A stretch of 28,957 bases of DNA from XN24 sp047921455 (GTDB lineage Bacteria > Pseudomonadota > Gammaproteobacteria > Steroidobacterales > XN24), in the NCBI GenBank assembly GCA_047921455.1, contig JBLRWC010000034.1, forward strand, positions 1-28,957, given 5' to 3'. The position numbers and the translations under genes are program-made. Below, piece after piece: positions 23,276-28,957 of the stretch. Positions within the stretch are counted from its first letter, which is position 1; each line of letters starts with the position of its first letter. The notes under the pieces were generated by a model, which was given only the letters and a program-made list of their open reading frames with translations, ran no database searches and was not told the origin of the DNA.

Positions 23276-25183
23276 ATGTATACGAAGCAAGCTTATCGGA
23301 CCCTGCGGCAGTTTTTGCCCGTGGCTTTTTTCGCGATCGCCCTCATGGCTACCGCCAGTGTTCCAGCCCAGGAAACCGCCCGGCCGATCCTGTCCGGCCA
23401 GCACTGGGTCGCCGTGACCGGCAAACCGCAGGGCGCCACTGCGGGCGCGATGATCTTCCAGCAGGGTGGCAATGCGGTCGACGCGGCTGCGGCCATGCTG
23501 GCGGCGACCGCGACCATGTGGGATGTGCTTGGCTGGGGCGGCGAGACCCAGGCACTGATCTATAACCCGCACACCAAGGAAGTGCTTGGCATCAATGCAC
23601 TGGGCGTCGCGCCGACCGGGGCCACGCCGGAATTCTTCCGCGACCAGGGCATGCTGTATCCGCCCGAGTTCGGCCCACTGGCAGCGGTTACGCCGGGGAC
23701 GCCCGGCGGCTTGATGGTGATGGTCGCCGAATACGGCCAACTCAGCCTCGCCGAGGTGCTGGCCCCCGCCATCCAGCTCGCCGCAGGCTATCCCCTCGAA
23801 GCCGCGCAGTCGGCCAACATCGAGCGCCGGCGTGACATTCTCGCGCAATGGCCCGATTCGCGCCGTGTGTTCCTGCCGCACTACGACGCCGACAACCCGG
23901 CGCAACGCGCGGCGCCGGCCCCGGGTGAAATCTTCCGCCAGCCCGAGTTGCAGGCGACGCTGGAAAAACTTATCGCGGCTGAAACCGCCGCGCTGGCCGA
24001 CGGCAAGAGCCGCAAGGAAGCGATCTACGCCGCCTACGAGCGTTTCTATCGCGGCGACATCGCCCAGGAGATCGTGCGCGCCACGCGCGCGCACGGCGGC
24101 CTGTTTACCACTGCCGACCTGGCCGACTGGGAGGTAAAAATCGAGCGCCCCGTCACCACGAATTACCGCGGCATCGACGTCTACAAGCTCACCACCTGGA
24201 CGCAGGGTCCGGTCATGCTGCAGGCGCTAAACATCCTCGAAGGCTTCGACCTCAAGGCCATGGGCTACAACTCCACGCGCTACGTCCACACCCTCTACCA
24301 GGCCATGGCGCTGGCCTTTGCCGACCGGGATTTTTACTACGGTGACCCGGCGTTCCCGCCAGCCGAGCCGATCGAGGGCCTGCTGTCCAAAGACTATGCT
24401 CGCGAGCGCCGCGCGCTGATCTCCATGGACGAGATGATCCAGGAAGTCCGGCCTGGCGATCCGTACCCGTTCCAGGGTGAAACCAATCCCTTCGAGGCAC
24501 TGCTCGAGCAATGGACGCCGAACCCGCCGGATGCCGAGGCACTGGGCGTGGAAGGCTTCCAGCAAGCCAATGCCATGAGCGGCGACGAAAGCTTTTTCGC
24601 CGGCACGACCTCGATCCAGGCGGCGGACGCCGCGGGCTGGGTCGTGTCCGTGACCCCGTCGGGCGGCTGGATCCCGGCCTTCATCGCCGGCAATACCGGT
24701 GTCGGCCTGAGTCAGCGCATGCAGAGTTTCGTGCTCGATGAGCAGCTCAATCCCTTCAACGTGGTGGCGCCTGGCAAGCGACCACGCGTGACGCTGACGC
24801 CGAGCCTGGCCCTGCAAGACGGCCGGCCGCTGATGGCCTTTTCGGTACAGGGCGGCGACTCGCAGGACCAGAACCTGCTGCAGTTTTTCCTCAACATGGT
24901 CGAGTGGGGCATGAACGTGCAGCAGGCTGCCGAAGGGCGCGGCAACATCATCAGTTACGGCATGCAGAGCTCCTTCGGCGCCCACCAGGCGGAGCCCGGG
25001 CGACTCGAAGTGACGCCGCTGGTCTCCGCCTACGGCCGCGCGGCGCTAAAGAAGATGGGCTACAACCTCGAGCTCGTCGAGCGTACCTACAATCCGACCA
25101 CCGCGATCTGGTTCGACCACGAGCATGGCGTCATGCACGGGGCGGCCAGCGATTACGGCGACGACTACGGGATCGCCTGGTAG
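23276..25183 (+). CDS. Gamma-glutamyltransferase family protein
   Basis: The 635-residue protein is an N-terminal nucleophile hydrolase of the gamma-glutamyltransferase family, exported by a signal peptide (about 1-34, ending VPAQ). It is made as a precursor. Autocleavage is expected before Thr444 in FFAGTTSIQAAD, giving the small subunit whose N-terminal Thr is the nucleophile. Large-subunit landmarks include GGNAVDAAAAMLAA and TPGTPGGLMVMVAEYG. The small subunit has SVQGGDSQDQNLLQFFLN where typical enzymes have a GSPGG-like loop, so donor specificity may differ from glutathione. The start at 23276 leaves an 80-nt gap after the lipoprotein gene; the longer open frame overlaps it and has no signal. 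Confidence 0.9.
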   Translation: MYTKQAYRTLRQFLPVAFFAIALMATASVPAQETARPILSGQHWVAVTGKPQGATAGAMIFQQGGNAVDAAAAMLAATATMWDVLGWGGETQALIYNPHTKEVLGINALGVAPTGATPEFFRDQGMLYPPEFGPLAAVTPGTPGGLMVMVAEYGQLSLAEVLAPAIQLAAGYPLEAAQSANIERRRDILAQWPDSRRVFLPHYDADNPAQRAAPAPGEIFRQPELQATLEKLIAAETAALADGKSRKEAIYAAYERFYRGDIAQEIVRATRAHGGLFTTADLADWEVKIERPVTTNYRGIDVYKLTTWTQGPVMLQALNILEGFDLKAMGYNSTRYVHTLYQAMALAFADRDFYYGDPAFPPAEPIEGLLSKDYARERRALISMDEMIQEVRPGDPYPFQGETNPFEALLEQWTPNPPDAEALGVEGFQQANAMSGDESFFAGTTSIQAADAAGWVVSVTPSGGWIPAFIAGNTGVGLSQRMQSFVLDEQLNPFNVVAPGKRPRVTLTPSLALQDGRPLMAFSVQGGDSQDQNLLQFFLNMVEWGMNVQQAAEGRGNIISYGMQSSFGAHQAEPGRLEVTPLVSAYGRAALKKMGYNLELVERTYNPTTAIWFDHEHGVMHGAASDYGDDYGIAW

Positions 25184-25187
25184 TAAC

Positions 25188-25253
25188 GGTGCCGGGTCGT
25201 AGGTTCGTAGTTATTGGGCGCGCCCAATAACTACGAACCTACGACCCGGCACC
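25188..25253. repeat. Palindromic repeat, locus 9 (perfect 66-nt palindrome)
   Basis: Two 33-nt arms with the variant GGTGCCGGGTCGTAGGTTCG meet at GGGCG|CGCCC with no loop. It lies between the convergent gamma-glutamyltransferase and PqiC-like genes, where it could end transcription in both directions, though no T-run is present. One arm encodes the last codons and stop of the PqiC-like gene. Confidence 0.96.
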
Positions 25254-25868
25254 AAGCCCGCTCGGCGCGGCCACCAGGTCCGCCGCCAGTGCAGCGGCAA
25301 ACTGGCCGAGTACATTGCTGAGCGCCGCGACCAGTGCCGCGGACTCGTCACCAGCAGCCTGGGCGCGGTACTCGCCGATCTGTACCGGCCGGAGGGGCCG
25401 GCCACTATCATCCCGGATCGACCACTGCACCTGCAGGACTGCCAGCCCAGCGGCATCGGCCTCGAAACGTATCACGCGTCCGGTAACACGCTGATCGGCG
25501 GCCACGCGCCCCACCGTCGGGAACGTGACGATGCGCTGCGAGCCGGTCAGCCGCACGAGATTGTCGGCCAGGGTGCTGACCAGCATGGCATCGAGCGACT
25601 CGGCCCAGCGGTCCAGCTCCCGCAGTGCGAGCTCGCCATCGGGCAGGCGCACCATCAACTGGGGGCGATCCAGGTAGCCCGGCAGCTGCAGCGGCCCGAC
25701 GATCACGGTTCGGTCACCCAGGCGGTCATCGGGCACTGCGTCAAGTTCAATGGGCGTCAGCAAGTAGTAGCGCATCGCCGGCGAAGGTGTCGCGCAGGCG
25801 CCCGCCAGCAGCGCGCACAGCGCAAGCAGGACGGCGAGCCGGGGTGCAGGGATGTTGGCGGAATGCAT
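25239..25868 (-). CDS. PqiC-like ABC-transport auxiliary lipoprotein
   Basis: The 209-residue protein has a lipoprotein signal ending LLAGAC (Cys25) and the YmbA/PqiC fold. MRYYLLTP follows the anchor, then VIVGPLQLPGYLDRPQLMVR, then LDRWAESLDAMLVSTLADNLVRL, all typical of the family. Such outer-membrane lipoproteins work with MCE proteins to move phospholipid between membranes. It is the last gene of the mlaE-F-D-like operon, eight bases after the MCE gene, with a GGGAG ribosome site. The last residues GAGS and the TAG stop are encoded by a palindromic repeat arm; the natural C-terminus was probably near AAPSGL. Confidence 0.88.
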   Translation of the reverse strand: MHSANIPAPRLAVLLALCALLAGACATPSPAMRYYLLTPIELDAVPDDRLGDRTVIVGPLQLPGYLDRPQLMVRLPDGELALRELDRWAESLDAMLVSTLADNLVRLTGSQRIVTFPTVGRVAADQRVTGRVIRFEADAAGLAVLQVQWSIRDDSGRPLRPVQIGEYRAQAAGDESAALVAALSNVLGQFAAALAADLVAAPSGLGAGS

Positions 25869-25876
25869 GGTGCTGG

Positions 25877-26887
25877 TTACTCCCGGGATTCGCGGCGGCC
25901 GCGCAACAGGGCCTCTGGGTTGCGCTCCAGGAATTCGGCCAGGTGCCGCAGACTGCGCGCGGCGGCCTGTGTTTCCTCGAGCGTACGCCGCATCTGGTAG
26001 ATAAGATCCGTGTCCCCGCCAACTTCGGCGGCCAGGTTGTCCAGCAAGTTACCGGCATCGCCAAGCGTATCCGTGAGGCTATCGAGACTGTCCTCGGCCT
26101 TCGCAAACAGCGGCTCCATGCGATCATCGGTGGCCGAGACCAGTGTCCTGATCTCGCCCAGCGCTTCCTCCAGCACCGCCATCGTATCGAGCACGGACAC
26201 CGGGATGGCCTCCAGTTCCTCGAGGTTGGCCAGCCGATTCAGGCCGGCGAGCGCACCTTGCAGATCTTCCGAGCGCACGAGAGCATCGATCCCGGCCAGC
26301 GCGCTGGTGATGCCCTCCACCAGTTCGTCGACGTCGACCCTTGCCTGGATCTCGGCGACGAAAGTCTGCATCCGTTCCAACACCTGTTGGATGTTCGAAG
26401 GAATGCTCGGGATCTCCGGGTAGCCCGTCGCACTGCCGTAAAAGTTGATCGGGGTGTCGGGGTAGAAATCGAGCTCGATGACCAGCTGGCCGGTGACGAA
26501 GCTTTCCATTTCCAGCCGGGTCCGCAGGCCCCGGTCAATCAGCGCCGCCAGCTCCGGTGGCGTCCGGTCCATGGCGAGCAGGCGTTCCTCGGGGTCGACC
26601 AACGCGATGGCCTCGGGCAAGATCTGGAACGTCACCGGGACATGGAATTCATCGGCGTCGCGATCGACCTCGACCCGAATATCGCTCACGAAACCCACCC
26701 GCACGCCACGGAACAACACGTTCGAACCCACCCGGAGTCCCTTGAGAGAACCGTCGAAATAGCTTACGAAGGTACGCCGCTCCTCAAAGAATCGGCCACC
26801 ACCAAACACGATCAACGCGACGATCAGCAGCACCAGGGCACCGATCACAAAACCGCCGACGACAACCGGCTTGCCCTTCGCACTCAT
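25877..26887 (-). CDS. MCE-family lipid-transport protein (MlaD-like)
   Basis: The 336-residue protein has one N-terminal membrane anchor (about residues 9-31) and a single MCE domain (about 38-115, FFEERRTFVSYFDGSLKGL then GSNVLFRGVRVGFVSDI). It is followed by a long helical region (about 180-330) ending in a charged tail. MCE proteins form periplasmic hexamers that carry lipids; the long helical tail suggests a tube-like extension rather than the short MlaD form. It follows the ATPase gene by 66 nt and precedes the PqiC-like lipoprotein, its likely partner at the outer membrane. Confidence 0.88.
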   Translation of the reverse strand: MSAKGKPVVVGGFVIGALVLLIVALIVFGGGRFFEERRTFVSYFDGSLKGLRVGSNVLFRGVRVGFVSDIRVEVDRDADEFHVPVTFQILPEAIALVDPEERLLAMDRTPPELAALIDRGLRTRLEMESFVTGQLVIELDFYPDTPINFYGSATGYPEIPSIPSNIQQVLERMQTFVAEIQARVDVDELVEGITSALAGIDALVRSEDLQGALAGLNRLANLEELEAIPVSVLDTMAVLEEALGEIRTLVSATDDRMEPLFAKAEDSLDSLTDTLGDAGNLLDNLAAEVGGDTDLIYQMRRTLEETQAAARSLRHLAEFLERNPEALLRGRRESRE

Positions 26888-26953
26888 TGGTTTGTGTCAC
26901 CCTTTTCCATGTCGCAGATCATAGTCGCAATCTTTGCACTCTTCAGCCATTCT

Positions 26954-27742
26954 TCAGTCACTCTTGCCCGCGTTGAGGGCGGCCTGCGGTGGCGCCTCAC
27001 GGCGCAGAAAGCGACGCACGGTTTCATGCTGGCAGTTGTCCCGCAGGGCCTTTGGATCGCCGATGGCCAGCTGCGTCTTGGCCTCGGTATCGAGAAACAC
27101 CGCCTTGTTGCCAATCGCGAAAATGCTGGCCAGCTCGTGGGTCACGACGATGATCGTGGTGCCCAGGCTATCCCGCAGCTGCAGGATCAGGTCGTCGAGC
27201 AGCCGCGCGCTGACCGGATCGAGTCCTGCCGATGGTTCATCGAAAAACAGGATATCCGGATCCAGCGCCATTGCCCGCGCCAGGCCGGCCCGCTTGCGCA
27301 TCCCACCGGACAACTCGTTCGGGTAGTACGCCTCGAAGCCGCTCAGCCCGACCAGCGCCAGTTTCCACGCGCAAATCTCTGCGATTTGAGCCGCGCTGAG
27401 ATTCGTGCGGTGCTGCAGCGGCAACGCGACATTTTCGGCCAGCGTCATCGAACTCCAGAGCGCACCAGACTGGAACAGCACGCCTATCCGCTGCGACAGC
27501 GCCTGTTGCTGATCGTCGCCGCCCGCCCAGTAAGGTTCGCCGCCGTAATAGACGTCCCCCGCAGCCGGGCGCAACAGGCCGGTCATCGCCTTGAGCAGGC
27601 TGCTCTTGCCGCAGCCGCTCGGGCCCATGATGATGAACACCTCGCCGCGCTGGATGCTGAAGTTCAGGTCCTGCTGGACGATGAATTCACCATAGGCCAG
27701 CCCCAGCCCGCGCACCTCGACATGCGCCTCGTCGCCACTCAT
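26954..27742 (-). CDS. ABC transporter ATP-binding protein (MlaF-like)
   Basis: The 262-residue ATPase powers the MCE transporter. Walker A is GPSGCGKSS, the Q-loop is LFQSGALWSSMTLAENV, the signature LSGGMRKR, Walker B ILFFDEPSAGLDP and the switch histidine VVTHEL. The LFQSGALWSSMTVxENV-type Q-loop and the GGMRKR signature are characteristic of MlaF-like proteins. The start at 27742 overlaps the permease stop in an ATGA; a longer open frame runs into the permease gene in another frame and is not used. It works at the cytoplasmic face of the inner membrane. Confidence 0.92.
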   Translation of the reverse strand: MSGDEAHVEVRGLGLAYGEFIVQQDLNFSIQRGEVFIIMGPSGCGKSSLLKAMTGLLRPAAGDVYYGGEPYWAGGDDQQQALSQRIGVLFQSGALWSSMTLAENVALPLQHRTNLSAAQIAEICAWKLALVGLSGFEAYYPNELSGGMRKRAGLARAMALDPDILFFDEPSAGLDPVSARLLDDLILQLRDSLGTTIIVVTHELASIFAIGNKAVFLDTEAKTQLAIGDPKALRDNCQHETVRRFLRREAPPQAALNAGKSD

Positions 27743-28884
27743 ACGCCGAACACCGTGTAGATCACCGTGAGCACCGAGGCCGACACCACGATCAGCAGGA
27801 TCGCCATGACGACGGCCCGGGTGGTCGCCTCGCCGACCGCCATTGCGCTGCCGCCGCAAGCCAGGCCTTGCTGGCAACCGGAGATGGCGATCACGATGCC
27901 GAACACCACCGCTTTCATCAGCCCGCCGAGCACCGAGTTGAGGTCCACCGCGGTCTTGGTCTGCGCCAGGTACTGGACCAGGTTCACGTCCAGCATCACC
28001 AGGCTCACGACGGCGCCGCCAAGCATGCCCATGAGCGCGGCATACACCGCCAGCAGCGGCAACATCAGGACCAGTGCGATCGTGCGCGGCAACACAAGGT
28101 AATCCATTGGGGAAATGCCGATCGTCTGCAACGCATCGATTTCCTCGTTGACCTTCATGGTGCCGAGTTCAGCCGCGAACGCCGCCCCGGATCGCCCGGC
28201 CATGATAATGCCGGTCATGATCGCCGCCATTTCACGCACCATGGCGATCGCCACCAGGTCGGCGACGTAGATACCGGCGCCAAACTGCTCCAGTTGCATG
28301 ACGCCGACGAAGGCCAGGATCACGCCGACCAGGAAGGCGATCAGGCTGACGATCGGCAGCGCGTCGGCGCCGGTCCGCTCCAGGAACAGCAGCAGGTCCC
28401 GCCAGTTAAAGGTCGCGCGCCCGCGCAGCACCCGCAGCGCCGAGAAAGTGAGTTCGCCTATGAAGGCGGTCAGGTCACGGGCGGCGGCCAGCGCCCCGAG
28501 AGTCGACAGGCCGACACGTGTCACCAGGCCATGGTCGATCTCCACGTGGCGCGCGCCTTCGCGTTCCACCACGGCACCCGCCAGCTGCAACAGGCGCTGC
28601 ACGCCATGCGGCAGTCCGTTGGCGTCAATCGCAATATCACGCTCTCGCGCGCTCCGCAGCAACGCATCAAGGCCAATTAGCAGCGTCGCGTCCCACTGGC
28701 CAAGCCGGCTGCAGTCGAAGGCGACGCGCCGGGTGTCCGTGGACTGGTCGAGCAATCGCAGGAATGCCGCGCTGTCCGGCCGCGGCTCGCCCTGCAATAA
28801 CCAGTCACCCTGGAGGCGGATACACAGCTTGCCGGCCTCATCCGGCACAGCCTGCAACACATCGGTGGCGAGGGCTTTACCCAT
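27739..28884 (-). CDS. MlaE-like ABC permease with N-terminal STAS domain
   Basis: The 381-residue protein fuses a STAS-like domain (about residues 15-105, VAFDCSRLGQWDATLLIGLDALL) to an MlaE/YrbE permease (about 130-381). The permease part shows LIAFLVGVILAFVGVMQLEQFGA, MTGIIMAGRSGAAFAAELGTMKVNEEIDAL and LPRTIALVLMLPLL, all family hallmarks. In E. coli the STAS role is played by a separate MlaB that regulates the ATPase; here it is covalently attached. It is the first gene of the lipid-transport operon. A palindromic repeat lies only 18 nt upstream of the start and the ribosome site is weak. Confidence 0.9.
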   Translation of the reverse strand: MGKALATDVLQAVPDEAGKLCIRLQGDWLLQGEPRPDSAAFLRLLDQSTDTRRVAFDCSRLGQWDATLLIGLDALLRSARERDIAIDANGLPHGVQRLLQLAGAVVEREGARHVEIDHGLVTRVGLSTLGALAAARDLTAFIGELTFSALRVLRGRATFNWRDLLLFLERTGADALPIVSLIAFLVGVILAFVGVMQLEQFGAGIYVADLVAIAMVREMAAIMTGIIMAGRSGAAFAAELGTMKVNEEIDALQTIGISPMDYLVLPRTIALVLMLPLLAVYAALMGMLGGAVVSLVMLDVNLVQYLAQTKTAVDLNSVLGGLMKAVVFGIVIAISGCQQGLACGGSAMAVGEATTRAVVMAILLIVVSASVLTVIYTVFGV

Positions 28885-28902
28885 GCGCAGAATTCTACAC
28901 CG

Positions 28903-28957
28903 GGTGCCGGGTCGTAGTTTCGTAGTTATTGGGCGCGCCCAATAACTACGAAACTAC
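28903..28957. repeat. Palindromic repeat, locus 10 (cut by window end)
   Basis: A full 33-nt arm (variant GGTGCCGGGTCGTAGTTTCG) meets an inverted arm at GGGCG|CGCCC; the second arm is visible for 22 nt before the window ends. It lies in the 5' region of the mlaE-like gene. Confidence 0.93.

Noticed and set aside
25625..27760. Long plus-strand open frame opposite the lipid-transport operon
   Set aside because: It is antisense to three convincing genes (PqiC-like, MCE, MlaF-like), has a His/Arg/Gln-rich translation with no motifs, and is a normal by-product of high GC content.
13812..28957. Repeats as a CRISPR array
   Set aside because: The copies are kilobases apart or in inverted pairs, not evenly spaced with unique spacers, and no cas genes are present.

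Overview
The window is GC-rich bacterial chromosome, most likely from a gammaproteobacterium. The pointers are biosynthetic IlvA, an Mla/Pqi-type lipid transport operon, a DUF2799 lipoprotein, paired periplasmic amidohydrolases and an arsenosugar gene set. The genus cannot be read from the sequence. No rRNA, tRNA or CRISPR array was recognised.

Layout. (1) 1-3.3 kb is a mobile, foreign-looking margin. It holds a complete IS3-family element (8-1635) abutting the relic of a second IS3-type transposase, then an AT-richer orphan gene for a cysteine-rich secreted protein. (2) 3.5-6.2 kb has a flavodoxin-like oxidoreductase divergent from a DoxX-like membrane protein and an LCAT-type lipase lipoprotein. 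(3) 6.2-10.6 kb is a tight minus-strand operon: DUF3179 protein, a one-TM protein of unknown function, DUF547 protein, ArsM and radical-SAM ArsS. ArsM plus ArsS points to arsenic methylation and arsenosugar synthesis. (4) 10.8-14.5 kb has ilvA, an MFSD1-like MFS transporter and a SAM methyltransferase, all on minus. (5) 14.8-20.4 kb has an FMN reductase, a DUF2799 lipoprotein, two co-translated amidohydrolases (one with intact metal ligands, one without), an Asp-nucleophile alpha/beta hydrolase and a small membrane protein. (6) 20.6-25.2 kb has a plus-strand run: a compact amidohydrolase, a choice-of-anchor-B lipoprotein and gamma-glutamyltransferase. (7) 25.2-28.9 kb is a minus-strand operon for an MCE lipid transporter: STAS-MlaE permease, MlaF ATPase, MlaD-like MCE protein and PqiC-like lipoprotein.

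The most unusual feature is a family of short palindromic repeats. It occurs at ten intergenic or gene-edge loci between 13.8 kb and the window end and was not seen in the first 13.8 kb. The unit is about 28-33 nt (GGTGCCGG..CG TAG.TTCGTAGTTATT, sometimes extended by GGGC) and occurs as single arms, tandem pairs, or near-perfect inverted pairs of 66-67 nt. The repeats reach into genes. Two genes take residues 2-10 (NNYETTLRH) from an arm, with the start codon directly abutting it. Three genes end in repeat-encoded GAGA or GAGS followed by the repeat's own TAG. One alpha/beta hydrolase gene is bounded this way at both ends. This resembles REP/REPIN or Rickettsia palindromic elements in behaviour. 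I do not recognise the sequence as a named family, and no RAYT-type transposase lies in the window.
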